Source of the DNA: an uncultured Dehalococcoidia bacterium | Lineage (GTDB): Bacteria; Chloroflexota; Dehalococcoidia; Lucifugimonadales; Australimonadaceae | Direction: 5' to 3' | Length of the DNA stretch: 64,000 nucleotides | Assembly (NCBI GenBank): GCA_958295525.1 | Contig: OY282355.1 | Coordinates: forward strand, 1,423,504 to 1,487,503 | In this document: piece by piece, positions 16,109-25,426 of the stretch | Numbering within the stretch: position 1 is the stretch's first letter | How the letters are laid out: every line of letters starts with the position of its first letter | Made by a program: the position numbers and the translations under genes | Notes under the pieces: generated by a model | What the model was told of the DNA's origin: nothing | The model's input: only the letters and a program-made list of their open reading frames with translations | Databases searched by the model: none

Positions 16109-16771
16109 ATGCCGCATCAGGTGGCCGTCATCGGCATGGGCAGGTTCGGAATCAGCCTGGCGCAAGAGTTGTACCGGGTCGGGCACGACGTGCTCGCCGT
16201 CGACCGCAACGAGTCGTTGTCCCAGATGATGATGGGGCAGGTGACCTACTCCGTCACCGGCGACTCCACCTCCATGGAGTTCCTGGAAGAAGTGGGCATC
16301 CGCAACTTCGACACGGTGGCCATCGCCATCGGAACGGACATTCAGTCGAGCGTGCTGACGACGGTTCTGGTGAAGCAGACGTTCGAGGCGCCGCAGGTGC
16401 TGGCGCGCGCCAGCAGCGAAATTCACGGCAAGACGCTCTCCGCGGTCGGTGCCGACCGCGTCGTGTATCCGGAGCAAGAGACCGGAGTGCGCGCCGCCCA
16501 CAGCCTGTTTCAGCGCGGCGTGCTGGAATATATGGAGTTGTCGGCGGGCTTCGGATTCAGCAAGATGAACGTTCCGCAAGCCCTGATTGGAATGACGCTG
16601 GAGCAGGCGGGGCTGAGCACGGCGCGCGACAAATACGGCGCGGCCGTCGTGGCGATCCGAAGAGGCCGCGAGCCCATCCTGTCGCCGTCGAAAGACGAAA
16701 CGCTCCGCGAGGGCGACGTGCTCGTCCTGGCGGGAAGCGATGGAACGCTGGAGCGTTTGGGGCTGCGGTAG
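16109..16771 (+). CDS. trkA: Trk/Ktr potassium uptake regulatory subunit (RCK_N + RCK_C)
   Basis: A 220-residue cytoplasmic gating subunit. Residues 1-120 form an NAD/nucleotide-binding Rossmann RCK_N domain (VAVIGMGRFGISLAQ, acidic end of strand 2 at VDRN). Residues about 135-218 form an RCK_C (TrkA_C) domain. The size of about 220 residues matches KtrA more than the double-length proteobacterial TrkA. The gene lies 10 nt after trkH with GAGAGGAG as ribosome site, supporting direct partnership with the channel subunit. Binding of ATP/ADP or NADH would control channel opening (family knowledge). Confidence 0.92.
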   Translation: MPHQVAVIGMGRFGISLAQELYRVGHDVLAVDRNESLSQMMMGQVTYSVTGDSTSMEFLEEVGIRNFDTVAIAIGTDIQSSVLTTVLVKQTFEAPQVLARASSEIHGKTLSAVGADRVVYPEQETGVRAAHSLFQRGVLEYMELSAGFGFSKMNVPQALIGMTLEQAGLSTARDKYGAAVVAIRRGREPILSPSKDETLREGDVLVLAGSDGTLERLGLR

Positions 16772-16774
16772 GCT

Positions 16775-17218
16775 ATGGATAAGATCGAGAGCGTGCTCGC
16801 CCTTGTTTCCGGGACGCCGACGGACAGGCAGGTCGTTTCGGTGGCGTGCGATTTGGCGCGCCCGTGCAAGGGCCGGGTTTCGGCGCTCTACGTCATCGAG
16901 GTTCCTCCCACCCTGCCGATCGACGCCGAGACGCCGAACGCGACCTCGCGCGGCGAGCGCGTGCTGGAGCGCATGGAGGAGCACGGGCGCGCGCTCAAGA
17001 GCAAAGTCGAGGGCTACATTCTGCAGGCGCGGGACGTCGGCGCCGCCGTCGTCAGAGAGGCGGTCGAGCGCGGGACGGACGTTATCGTCATCGGAATGCC
17101 GTACACCGAGCGCTACGGCAGCCCCTCGCTCGGCGAGACGGTTCCCTACGCGCTGCGCTACAGCCCCTGCCGCGTCGTCGTGTGCCGCGACCGGCAACCG
17201 GCCCCGGAGGGCGCGTAG
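16775..17218 (+). CDS. UspA-family universal stress protein
   Basis: A 147-residue single Usp domain. Strand 1 is ESVLALVSG, followed by the helix DRQVVSVACDLAR and strand LYVIEVP. The C-terminal part has TDVIVIGMPYTERYGSPSLGETV and CRVVVCRD, where G-x-(9)-G-(S/T)-type residues would hold ATP. The ATP-binding pattern G2xG9xGS/T is only partly present, so nucleotide binding is uncertain. It starts 3 nt after trkA and the next gene starts 2 nt after its stop. Usp proteins within K+ uptake operons are thought to tune transport under stress. Confidence 0.88.
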   Translation: MDKIESVLALVSGTPTDRQVVSVACDLARPCKGRVSALYVIEVPPTLPIDAETPNATSRGERVLERMEEHGRALKSKVEGYILQARDVGAAVVREAVERGTDVIVIGMPYTERYGSPSLGETVPYALRYSPCRVVVCRDRQPAPEGA

Positions 17219-17220
17219 CG

Positions 17221-17625
17221 ATGCCGCGCCGCGTGATGATCGTCGGCTGCGGGCGGCTCGGCGCGAGCATGGCGGCGGCGCTGATCGAGCGCGGCGACCA
17301 CGTTGCGATATTGGACACGGACGCGGAGAACTTCCGCCGCCTCCGCGCCCACCCCCGCCTGAAAATGTACGTCGGCGACGGCGTCTCGCACGAGACGCTG
17401 CGAAGCGCGGGGATCGAGTCGGCGGAGGCGTTCATCGCCGCGACGGGCCAAGACACGACGAACGCGCTCGCGGCGCAGTCCGCCCGCGCGACGTTCGGCA
17501 TCGCCCACGTCGTCTGCCGCATCAACGACCCGGTGAGGAGCGAAATGTACGAAAGCCTCGGACTGACGACGGTCAATGCGAACCGCCTCGTCCTCGACCT
17601 GGCGCTCAAGGCGATGGAGCCGTAG
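17221..17625 (+). CDS. Single-domain RCK_N (TrkA-N) protein
   Basis: A 134-residue protein with only the Rossmann RCK_N domain: VMIVGCGRLGASMA at the start, ILDTDAENF at the end of strand 2, then VGDGVSHETLRSAGIESAEAFIAATGQDTTN. The RCK_C ligand domain is absent; the protein stops cleanly at KAMEP. ATG 17221 immediately follows the Usp stop. It may form mixed gating rings with the two-domain RCK proteins encoded on either side. It could be a degenerate paralog, but the glycine motif is intact. Confidence 0.88.
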   Translation: MPRRVMIVGCGRLGASMAAALIERGDHVAILDTDAENFRRLRAHPRLKMYVGDGVSHETLRSAGIESAEAFIAATGQDTTNALAAQSARATFGIAHVVCRINDPVRSEMYESLGLTTVNANRLVLDLALKAMEP

Positions 17626-17627
17626 CG

Positions 17628-18299
17628 ATGTACGTCATCGTCGTCGGGGCCGGCAAAATCGGGTTCTATCTGACGCGCGCGCTCCTCTCCGCAAGCCACG
17701 AAGTCACGCTGATCGAGCGCGACGCGCATATCAGCGCCGCCGCCGCCGAGGAGTTCGGCTCCATCGTCATCACCAGCGACGGAACCGAGCCGTCCGTGCT
17801 CGAAGAGGCCGGGGCGAACCGCTGCGACATTCTGATCTCCACCAGCGGGCGCGACGCGACGAATCTGACGGCCTGCCAGGTGGCGAAGTACTCCTTCAAC
17901 ACGCCCCGCACGGTCGCCGTGGTCACCGACCCCGACCACGTGCCGCTCTTCCGCGAGTTGGGCGTGGACGTCACAATCAGCACCACCGAACTCATCCTCT
18001 CGCACCTCGAAGAGGAGTTGACCGGCGGGCCGTTCGTGCACGTTTTGCCGATGCAGGGCGGAAGCAAAGGCATCGTCGTCATCCGCGCACCCTACGGCTC
18101 CCCGGTCGTCGGGCAAACCGTCTCGCGGCTCAAACTGCCGGAAGGAACGCTCTTGGTCGCCGTCATCCAAAAGAACGGCGACCTCCAGCCCGCGCTCGCC
18201 GACCCCGAAATCGCGCCCGACGACGAGATCGTGGCGATCACTCCGCCGGAGAAAGAAGACGAACTATGGCGCGCGCTCACAGGAGAGGCGAAACGATGA
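17628..18299 (+). CDS. trkA: Second Trk/Ktr RCK_N + RCK_C regulatory protein
   Basis: A 223-residue two-domain protein: Rossmann motif VIVVGAGKIGFYLTRAL, acidic residue in LIERD, VITSDGTEPSVLEEAGANRCD, then an RCK_C half from about residue 135 (VIRAPYGSPVVGQTVSRLKL, DEIVAITP). It is paralogous to the product of 16109-16771. ATG 17628 is 2 nt after the previous stop. Its TGA overlaps the ATG of pheA, so the aromatic gene is translationally coupled to this potassium cluster. Confidence 0.9.
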   Translation: MYVIVVGAGKIGFYLTRALLSASHEVTLIERDAHISAAAAEEFGSIVITSDGTEPSVLEEAGANRCDILISTSGRDATNLTACQVAKYSFNTPRTVAVVTDPDHVPLFRELGVDVTISTTELILSHLEEELTGGPFVHVLPMQGGSKGIVVIRAPYGSPVVGQTVSRLKLPEGTLLVAVIQKNGDLQPALADPEIAPDDEIVAITPPEKEDELWRALTGEAKR

Positions 18300-19444
18300 A
18301 AGTGGCCTACCTCGGCCCTCGCGGGACATTCTCGGAGCAGGCCGCGCTGAACTACGCGGCGGACGCGGAACTCGTGGAGCGCTCCTCCATCACCGCCGCC
18401 GCCCACGCCGTGCTCTCCGAAGACGCCGACGAGGCCGTGTGCCCCATCGAGAACAGCCTGCAAGGCGCCGTCACCGATACGCTGGACGCGCTGCTCTACG
18501 AGGACGGCCTGCGGATCCGCCAGGAACTGAGCCTCGATATCGTGCACGACCTGATGGTGAAGCCGGGGACGGCGATCGCCTCCGTGAAGCGCGTCTACTC
18601 GCATCCGCAGGCGCTCGGCCAGTGCCGCCGCTACCTGGAGCGGCATCTGCCCAACGCCGAACTCGCCGCCGCGCTCAGCACTGCGGGCGCGGTGGAGCAA
18701 GCGATGGCCTCCGATGAGCCGGCGGCGGCCATCGCCCCCGCCCGCGCCGCCGAACTCTACGGCGCCCAAGTGGTCGCCCCCGGCGTTCAGGACGACGACA
18801 ACAACGTCACGCGGTTCGTCGTCCTCGCCAAAGACGACCATCCCCCCACCGGAGACGACCTGACGTCCGCCGCGATGGCGTTCTCGCACGACCGCCCCGG
18901 CCAGTTGTTCGGCGTGCTGGGCGAGTTCGCGGAGCGCAATCTCAACCTCACGAAAATAGAGTCGCGCCCGACGCGGCTGGGGCTGGGCAAGTACTACATC
19001 CTGGTGGACATCGAGGGACATCGGAGCGACCCCGTGCTCGCGTCCGCGCTCGACCGCATTCGGGAGCGCGCGTCCCGGCTCGTCGTGTTCGGCTCCTACC
19101 CGCGTATGAACATCAAGGCGTATCTGTCGGCGCTGGCGCGGGAGAGCGCCGCGCTGCACCGGTTCCGCTCCGAGGAGCAAGCGATGCGCGCGGGCGTCCA
19201 CGTGGACGTGCTGCTGCAAGACGGCGAGCGCGAGGTCGGCGTGGCCATCTGCGCGGGCTCATCCTACGGGCGAACGCGCGAAACGGCGGAGGAGTTCCGC
19301 GAGGCGGGGCTGGCGCGGGCGATTTTCGTATTCGCGGACCCTGCGGTCGCGGCGCGGGCGCAAGCGGCGGCGGGCGAATGGCCGGATGACCTGGCGGCGT
19401 TCTCCGCCTTCACCCTCGCCGACCGGGTCGGCGCCTTGCTCTAG
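18296..19444 (+). CDS. pheA: Prephenate dehydratase with ACT domain and extra C-terminal domain
   Basis: 382 residues. Residues 1 to about 182 are a prephenate dehydratase (VAYLGPRGTFSEQAA, CPIENSLQGAVTDT, catalytic NNVTRFVVL) making phenylpyruvate for phenylalanine. About 190-275 is the ACT regulatory domain (HDRPGQLFGVLGEFAERNLN, KIESRP) that senses Phe. A further 100 or so residues follow (about 285-382) with strands HVDVLLQD, EVGVAICAG and RAIFVFADP. This segment is absent from ordinary PheA of about 280 residues, and I do not recognise it. ATG 18296 overlaps the stop of the upstream RCK gene. REP palindromes follow the stop. Confidence 0.92.
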   Translation: MKVAYLGPRGTFSEQAALNYAADAELVERSSITAAAHAVLSEDADEAVCPIENSLQGAVTDTLDALLYEDGLRIRQELSLDIVHDLMVKPGTAIASVKRVYSHPQALGQCRRYLERHLPNAELAAALSTAGAVEQAMASDEPAAAIAPARAAELYGAQVVAPGVQDDDNNVTRFVVLAKDDHPPTGDDLTSAAMAFSHDRPGQLFGVLGEFAERNLNLTKIESRPTRLGLGKYYILVDIEGHRSDPVLASALDRIRERASRLVVFGSYPRMNIKAYLSALARESAALHRFRSEEQAMRAGVHVDVLLQDGEREVGVAICAGSSYGRTRETAEEFREAGLARAIFVFADPAVAARAQAAAGEWPDDLAAFSAFTLADRVGALL

Positions 19445-19529
19445 CGCGCGGAAGCCTTCCCGCTGCCCGCCCCTCCGGTGGATACTGGGGGCATGGCAGG
19501 CGGCGCAAAGCGCCGCGCCGAACAGTAAC

Positions 19530-19723
19530 CGAGATTCCCGCGAAGGCGGGAACCTCGTCCCCTGCCCCGTCATTCCCGCGTAGGCGGGAATCCAGTCGGC
19601 GCGCAAGCGCCGGACGAATGCGCGCAGCGCATCGTCTCCAAATCACCCCACCCGCCACGTCATTCCCGCGTAGGCGGGAATCTCGCCCCCTGTCCCGTCA
19701 TTCCCGCGTAGGCAGGAACCTCG
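19530..19723. repeat. Cluster of four REP-like palindromes
   Basis: Copies at about 19530-19556, 19568-19594, 19658-19684 and 19696-19723, all with core ATTCCCGCGTAGGCGGGAAT or one-base variants (GAAGG, GCAGG). They fill the 346-bp gap 19445-19790 between convergent pheA and the binding-protein gene; nothing else is seen there. Confidence 0.88.
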
Positions 19724-19790
19724 CCCTCACAGAGAGGGGCGGGGCGCGTTCGCGCCCCGCCCCCTTCCGTTGCGTTGCGGCGCCCCGCCG

Positions 19791-21656
19791 CTACTTGGCG
19801 GCGAGCCCCTCCAAGTTGTCCACCGGCGCGCCGGAGACCATGCCGGAGAAGACGAAGTCCGCGATGACGTCCGGGTCGGCCACGACCTCGTTGGGCAGGT
19901 AGAAGAGCGGAATGTCCTGATGGAGGTCGTAGTAGAGGTCGCCGACCTCGCGGAGGATGTCGTCCCGATCCTGCGGCGTGTTGGTGTCGAGAGCCACGCG
20001 CATCAGCGCCTCGGCGTCCGGATCCTGCAGCCCGATGTAGAGCACCGGAATGATGGAGGAGCCGTAGACCTGCACGGTGACGAGTTGCGCGCCGCTCGTG
20101 GCGATCGGGACGACGTGGTTGTCCCACTGCATCGCGCGCTGCTTCGTGCGGTACTCGTTCGGATCGACGCGCTGCTCGATCACCTCCACGCCGATGTCGC
20201 GCCAGTAGTTGGCGATCGCCTGCATCACGTCCACCCCGGCCGGAACGGCGGGCAGATCGGTCAACTGCAGCGTCGTCGTCAGTTGCTCTATCCCCAACTC
20301 TTGCAACCCCTGCGCGAGCAGTTCCCGCGCGGCGTCCGGGTCGTACCCGTACTCGTCGGGGAACCGCGTCACCCACTCAGGGTTCCAGCCGACGCGCTGA
20401 GGGTTGTTGGGGAGGTAGTGGTTCTTGTGCATCGTCAGGCCCTTGCCGTCGAAGAAGGCCGCGTTGATCGTCTCGCGGTCTATCGCCTTGTTGAGCGCCT
20501 TGCGGACGTTCAGGTTGGCGAGCGGCGTGTCGGGGTAGGCGGGGTACTCCTTCTGAGCGAGGGCTCCGCTCCATTCCCCGATGCGGTCGTTCGCCTTGCT
20601 TGGCCCCGCCGGAACGTAGACGCCTTGCCAGGCGAGGAAGTAGCGCGCGGCGGGCACCTTCGCGGTGAACCGGACGAACCCGTCCTCTTCCGCCCGCGCG
20701 CTGAGCTCCTCCGGCAGTTTGGAAAGATGAACTTCCCCGGCGAGCAGTTTCGCCAGCCGCGTGGACGCCTCAGGGATGAACTGGAACTCGAACTCCGGGA
20801 AATCGGGGGTTGCGCGCCAGTGATCCTCCACGCGCCGGTAGACCACCCCGGTCTGCTCGTCCATCTCGACGATCTCGTAGGGGGCGGTGCCCGCCAACGG
20901 AGGCTCCGTCGCGGCGGGGTCGCTCGCCCCGACCAGTTCGGCGAGGCGCGGGTCATCCTCATACGACGCCCATTCCGCCGTCGGCTTGCCCGCGAGCATG
21001 CCGAACGTTCGGGAGAAGGCGTCCGCTCTGCTGGCGATCTCCATTCCCCCCTGGATTTCGGAGATGACCTCGAACACGTCCGCGTTGGGCTCGGTGGTGC
21101 GGAAGACGACCTCGTAGGGGCCGACGATCTCGACGTCGGTCACAATGACGCGCATCGTCCGCGCCTCGCTGCCCACGTCGTCCGGCAGAATGTTCATCAG
21201 CCAGGAGAAACGCACGTCGTCGGCGGTGAATTCGCCGTTTCCGCCGTGGAACTGCACGCCCTCGCGCAGTTGGAACCGCCACGAGTGGCCGTCCGGCTCC
21301 AGGCTCCATTCGGTGGCCAGTTGCGGAATGTACGCGCCGGTGGTTTTCTCGAAGCCGACCAGATACTCGTAGTGCGGGCGGATGTACCAGTTGCTCGACT
21401 GCCCCGGGATGCGGCGGAGGTTGCTGAAGTCGACCGGCGGCGCGACCGCCGCGACGACGCGCTCGACCGCAGGCCCCGCCGGCTCCGGCGTCGGCGTGCT
21501 CGTCGCGGGCGCAGCCGTCGCGCCCGGGGCGGGCGTGTTGGTCGGCGGGACGGGCGTCGCCGTCGGATCAGGGCTGCTCGTGCATGCCGCCGCCGCGAGC
21601 AGCGCGGCAAGCGACCCCGCGGCGATGAGGCGGACGCGGCTTCGTATCGCGCTCAT
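19791..21656 (-). CDS. ABC transporter peptide/nickel-type substrate-binding lipoprotein (SBP_bac_5)
   Basis: A 621-residue secreted lipoprotein. It has a signal peptide with lipobox LLAAAAC (Cys about residue 25) and a Thr/Pro linker of about 40 residues. The family-5 solute-binding fold follows: YEYLVGFEKTTGAYIPQLATEW, WRFQLREGVQFHGG, FTADDVRFSW, and NVRKALNKAIDRETIN near the C-terminal half. The family captures oligopeptides, dipeptides, nickel or glycosides and delivers them to Dpp/Opp permeases. ATG 21656 has GAGGAGG upstream. It is divergent from a Rieske oxygenase gene and 1.5 kb from oppD/oppF ATPase genes on the other strand; no permease genes are in the window. Confidence 0.92.
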   Translation of the reverse strand: MSAIRSRVRLIAAGSLAALLAAAACTSSPDPTATPVPPTNTPAPGATAAPATSTPTPEPAGPAVERVVAAVAPPVDFSNLRRIPGQSSNWYIRPHYEYLVGFEKTTGAYIPQLATEWSLEPDGHSWRFQLREGVQFHGGNGEFTADDVRFSWLMNILPDDVGSEARTMRVIVTDVEIVGPYEVVFRTTEPNADVFEVISEIQGGMEIASRADAFSRTFGMLAGKPTAEWASYEDDPRLAELVGASDPAATEPPLAGTAPYEIVEMDEQTGVVYRRVEDHWRATPDFPEFEFQFIPEASTRLAKLLAGEVHLSKLPEELSARAEEDGFVRFTAKVPAARYFLAWQGVYVPAGPSKANDRIGEWSGALAQKEYPAYPDTPLANLNVRKALNKAIDRETINAAFFDGKGLTMHKNHYLPNNPQRVGWNPEWVTRFPDEYGYDPDAARELLAQGLQELGIEQLTTTLQLTDLPAVPAGVDVMQAIANYWRDIGVEVIEQRVDPNEYRTKQRAMQWDNHVVPIATSGAQLVTVQVYGSSIIPVLYIGLQDPDAEALMRVALDTNTPQDRDDILREVGDLYYDLHQDIPLFYLPNEVVADPDVIADFVFSGMVSGAPVDNLEGLAAK

Positions 21657-21895
21657 AGGTTCCTCCTCTTCCCGCCTTCGCGGGGATTGCGTTGCTCGGG
21701 CCGTTCCGATTGTCTTGCCCGCGCCTGCGGCGAGGGGTAGGGTTAAGGTGTATCGTATGGCGTGGACGGCGGAGCGGATTATACCCGCGCGCGCGCCAAG
21801 CGCAAGAAGGCGGCGAGTCGAGCGTCCGGCCCCCGGGAACGGATCGGAGAACGAACAGGGAACGGGGCGGCGCCGGAGCGGATAGGAGGCGCGGA

Positions 21896-23161
21896 ATGTT
21901 GAGCCACGCTGACAATGAACTGGTGACGCGCACGGGGAAGGGGACGCTGATGGGCGCGCTCTTCCGCCGCTACTGGCTGCCCGCGCTCATCTCCTCCGAA
22001 CTGGAGGCCGACGGCGCGCCCGTCCGCTTCCGCCTGCTCAACGAAGACCTCGTCGCCTTCCGCGACACCGACGGCGAGGTCGGGATCCTCCCCGAGCGCT
22101 GCCCCCATCGCGGCGTCTCCCTCGCGCTCGCCCGCAACGAGCGGAACGGCCTCCGCTGCCTCTACCACGGCTGGAAGTTCGACCGGGAGGGCGTCTGCGT
22201 CGACCTCCCGACGGAGCCGCCCGAAAGCGGGTTCCGCCGCAAAGTGCGGGCGGGCGCCTACGCCGTTCAGGAGCGCGGCGGCGCCGTCTGGGTCTATATG
22301 GGCGACCCGGAAAGCGAGCCGCCCTTCCCCGCTTACCTCTGGACGACCGTGCCCGACTCCAACCGCATTATGGCGAAATGGATTCAGGACGCGAACTGGC
22401 TCCAGAGTCTGGAAGGCGGCATAGACACCGTCCACGCCTCGTTCCTCCACAACACGGCGGCGGGGCCGATGACCGCCCCCGGCGCCCAACGCTCCGCCCT
22501 GTTGTTCAACGACACGACGCCCGTGCTGGAGTTCGAGCCGACCGCCTACGGCTTCCGCTACGCCGCCATACGCCGCAGCGACCGCGAGGACGAGCGCTAC
22601 GTGCGGATCACACCCCACATTATGCCCGCATCCTCCTACCCCCCGGGCTCCGTCGGCGAAAACCGGATATGGAATATGTGGGCGCCCCGCGACGACGAAT
22701 CCTGCTGGGCATGGGACGTCTGCTTCAACGAAGTGACCCCGATGTCCGACGAATTGAAGGAGGAGTTGCGCGACTACCGCGGCTACTACGCCTTCGACCC
22801 CAAAACGTTCGTCAAGTACGCCGGGCCCCAGAATATGTGGCTCCAAGACCGCGAACTGATGCGGACGGAGAGTTGGTCGGGCATTCGCGGCCTCTTCGTG
22901 CAAGACAACGCCGTGCAGGAGAGCATGGGGCCCATCGTCGACCGCACAATGGAGCGCCTGGGGACGACGGACGCCGCGATCATCGCGGCGCGCAAACTCT
23001 ACATCAAGGCCGCGGTCGCGCTCGCCGAGGAAGGCGTCGACCCGCCCGGCGTGTGGGAGCAGCGCGACTACGACCTCATACGCTCGGAGGCGTACCGCCA
23101 GTCCGCCGACCGCGCCTGGCGCGACGAGCGCCCGCTCGACGCGCGGTTCGCGGCGCGCTGA
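21896..23161 (+). CDS. Rieske [2Fe-2S] ring-hydroxylating oxygenase alpha-type subunit
   Basis: 421 residues. The Rieske domain has ligands C69-x-H71 (RCPHRG) and C88-x2-H91 (CLYHGW). The catalytic domain carries the mononuclear iron motif D-x2-H-x4-H in IDTVHASFLHN, preceded by NWLQSLEGG. Start ATG 21896 has TAGGAGG 6-12 nt upstream; earlier in-frame codons lack one. It is more distant from the two paralogs at 1-471 and 27525-28793 than they are from each other. oppD follows 21 nt after the stop, suggesting that uptake and oxidation of a substrate are co-expressed. No ferredoxin or reductase gene is adjacent. Confidence 0.93.
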   Translation: MLSHADNELVTRTGKGTLMGALFRRYWLPALISSELEADGAPVRFRLLNEDLVAFRDTDGEVGILPERCPHRGVSLALARNERNGLRCLYHGWKFDREGVCVDLPTEPPESGFRRKVRAGAYAVQERGGAVWVYMGDPESEPPFPAYLWTTVPDSNRIMAKWIQDANWLQSLEGGIDTVHASFLHNTAAGPMTAPGAQRSALLFNDTTPVLEFEPTAYGFRYAAIRRSDREDERYVRITPHIMPASSYPPGSVGENRIWNMWAPRDDESCWAWDVCFNEVTPMSDELKEELRDYRGYYAFDPKTFVKYAGPQNMWLQDRELMRTESWSGIRGLFVQDNAVQESMGPIVDRTMERLGTTDAAIIAARKLYIKAAVALAEEGVDPPGVWEQRDYDLIRSEAYRQSADRAWRDERPLDARFAAR

Positions 23162-23182
23162 AGGCCGGGGAGCGCAAGGCAG

Positions 23183-24277
23183 GTGAGCGGCGGAAACGGA
23201 ACGGCCGGCATCGGCGGCGGAATGGCCGCCCGCGTCCCCGAAACAGCGGGCCGCGCCGCCGAAACGGACGCCGGCGGCGCCCCCGTGCTGGACGTGCAGG
23301 GTCTGCGGACGCATCTGTTCACGCGGTGGGGCGTGACGCGGGCCGTGGACGGCGTGAGTTTCGCTATCCGCGAGGGCGAGACGCTCGGCCTCGTCGGCGA
23401 ATCGGGCTCCGGCAAGAGCATGACGGCGCTCTCGCTCCTGCGGCTGCTGCCCGACGCGGCGCGCATCGTCGGGGGGCGCATCATGCTCGACGGCGAGGAC
23501 GTCGCGGCGGCGAGCGCGGCGCGCGTCCGGGAGTTGCGCGGACGGAAAATCTCCATGATTCTCCAAGATCCGCAGACCGCGCTGAACCCCGTTTTCACCG
23601 TCGGCAACCAGTTGCGGGAGTCCATCGCGGAGCGGTCGCGGCGCGGCGGCGAGCGGCGGTCGGGCGCGGCGGTTCAGGAGCGCGCCCTCGAGGTCTTGCG
23701 GATGATGCGGGTGGCCGCGCCGGAGCGCCGCCTGTCGGACTACCCCCATCAGATGAGCGGGGGGATGAAGCAGCGCGTCGTCGGCGGCATCGCCATCGAG
23801 AGTCATCCCCGCCTCCTCATCGCCGACGAGCCGACGACGGCGCTGGACGTCACCATCCAGGCGCAGTACCTGAGCCTGCTCAAGGAGATCCAACGCGAGA
23901 CGGGCGTCGCCATTCTCTTCATCACGCACGATATGGGCGTCGTGGCGCGAATGTGCGACCGCGTCGCCGTGATGTACGCCGGACGGATCGTGGAGCAGGG
24001 CGGCATCCGCGAGTTGTTCGACAATCCGTCGCATCCGTACACGCAGGCGCTGCTGGGCTCCATTCCGCGAATGGAGGAGCGCGCCGAGCGGCTGACGGCC
24101 ATCGAAGGGCAGCCCCCCGCGCTGTTCGCGCTGCCGCCGGGCTGCCGGTTCGCCCCGCGATGCCCGCGCGCTTGGGAGAAGTGCGAGGCCGAGTATCCGC
24201 CGGAGTTCGCCAGCGCGGACGGGCAGACGGCGGCTTGCTGGACGCTGGAGGAGACGTGGAAGCCGACGTCCTGCTGA
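23183..24277 (+). CDS. oppD: Oligopeptide/dipeptide ABC transporter ATPase (OppD/DppD type)
   Basis: A 364-residue ATPase. Walker A is GESGSGKSM, the Q-loop is [11 protein letters not shown], the signature MSGGMKQR, Walker [13 protein letters not shown] and the switch histidine ITHD. The C-terminal oligopeptide-transporter extension has the cysteine set [13 protein letters not shown] that is typical of OppD/DppD and may bind a [4Fe-4S] cluster. The start is GTG 23183; the first 35 residues are Gly/Ala-rich and may not be conserved. The 3' end overlaps oppF by 22 nt. No permease genes are present here. Confidence 0.92.
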   Translation: MSGGNGTAGIGGGMAARVPETAGRAAETDAGGAPVLDVQGLRTHLFTRWGVTRAVDGVSFAIREGETLGLVGESGSGKSMTALSLLRLLPDAARIVGGRIMLDGEDVAAASAARVRELRGRKISMILQDPQTALNPVFTVGNQLRESIAERSRRGGERRSGAAVQERALEVLRMMRVAAPERRLSDYPHQMSGGMKQRVVGGIAIESHPRLLIADEPTTALDVTIQAQYLSLLKEIQRETGVAILFITHDMGVVARMCDRVAVMYAGRIVEQGGIRELFDNPSHPYTQALLGSIPRMEERAERLTAIEGQPPALFALPPGCRFAPRCPRAWEKCEAEYPPEFASADGQTAACWTLEETWKPTSC

Positions 24278-25230
24278 GGGCGAAGAATCTCCGGAAGCAT
24301 TTCCCCGTCACCGAGGGGCTGGTTCTGATGAAGACCGTCGGCTGGGTGCGGGCGGTCGACGGCGTCAGTTTCGAGGCGAGGCGCGGCCAAACGCTCGCGC
24401 TCGTGGGAGAGTCGGGCTGCGGCAAGACGACCACCGCCAAACTCGCGCTGCGGTTGGAGACGCCGACGAGCGGGAGCGTCGAGATCGAGGGGCGCGACGT
24501 GCACGCGCTGCGAGGCAAGGAACTGCGCGATTTCCGCGCGCAGGCGCAAGCGGTGTTTCAGGACCCGTGGAGTTCGCTGAGCCCGCGTATGCGCGTGCGC
24601 GACATCATCGCCGAGCCGCTCGTCGTCAACAAGCGCGTGGGCAAGCGCGAGGCGCGGGAGCGCGTCGCGGAGTTGCTGGAGGACGTCGGGCTCAGGCCGG
24701 AGCAGGCCGACCTCTTCCCGCACGAGTTCAGCGGCGGCCAGCGGCAGCGCATCGCAGTGGCCAGCGCGCTGAGCGTCTCGCCGCAACTCATCGTGCTGGA
24801 CGAGCCCGTCTCCGCGCTGGACGTCTCCGTGCAGGCGCAGATTCTGAATCTGCTGCGCGACCTGCAAGAGCGGCGCGGCGTGAGTTACCTGATGGTCTCT
24901 CACAACCTGGCGACGGTGCGCTATCTCGCGCACGAGGTGGCGGTGATGTACCTCGGCGAGATCGTCGAGCGGGCGGAGACGGACGCGCTGTTCAGGCGTC
25001 CCTTGCATCCGTACACGCAGGCGCTGTTCTCGGCGGCGCTTCCCGCTCGGCCCGGCGCGCGGCGCGACGACGAGATCATTCTGCAAGGCGAGGCGCCGAG
25101 TCCGCTGAATCCGCCGTCCGGCTGCCGCTTCCATCCGCGCTGCCCGTTCGCAATGGACGTCTGCGCGGAGACGGCGCCGGAGTGGAAAGAGGCGTCGCCG
25201 GGCCGGTTCGTGGCCTGCCACTTGCATTAG
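24256..25230 (+). CDS. oppF: Oligopeptide/dipeptide ABC transporter ATPase (OppF/DppF type)
   Basis: A 324-residue ATPase. It opens [17 protein letters not shown] with a short insertion before the core, as in OppF. Motifs are GESGCGKTT (Walker A), FSGGQRQR (signature), [12 protein letters not shown] (Walker B), VSHN (H-loop) and a C-terminal [12 protein letters not shown] cysteine block. GTG 24256 lies inside the 3' end of oppD behind GGAGGAGAC. OppD and OppF form the asymmetric nucleotide-binding pair of peptide importers. Translational coupling is likely. REP palindromes start about 25 nt after the stop. Confidence 0.92.
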   Translation: MEADVLLRAKNLRKHFPVTEGLVLMKTVGWVRAVDGVSFEARRGQTLALVGESGCGKTTTAKLALRLETPTSGSVEIEGRDVHALRGKELRDFRAQAQAVFQDPWSSLSPRMRVRDIIAEPLVVNKRVGKREARERVAELLEDVGLRPEQADLFPHEFSGGQRQRIAVASALSVSPQLIVLDEPVSALDVSVQAQILNLLRDLQERRGVSYLMVSHNLATVRYLAHEVAVMYLGEIVERAETDALFRRPLHPYTQALFSAALPARPGARRDDEIILQGEAPSPLNPPSGCRFHPRCPFAMDVCAETAPEWKEASPGRFVACHLH

Positions 25231-25256
25231 GGGCCTCCTTCCTGCGCTATGCCCCT

Positions 25257-25426
25257 TCATTCCCGCCCCCATCGTCATTCCCGCGAAGGCGGGAATCCAG
25301 TCGGCGCGCAGCGCCCCCTTGCCCCGTCATTCCCGCGTAGGCGGGAACCTCGCCCTCTGCCCCGTCATTCCCGCGTAGGCGGGAACCTCGCCCTCTGCCC
25401 CGTCATTCCCGCGCAGGCGGGAATCC
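25257..25426. repeat. Cluster of REP-like palindromes overlapping an MFS gene end
   Basis: Four full copies (about 25272-25297, 25325-25349, 25362-25386, 25400-25425) and a partial one at 25257. Spacers read CTCGCCCTCTGCCCCGTC. The last copy supplies the final codons and the stop of the minus-strand MFS gene that ends at 25403. Confidence 0.88.
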
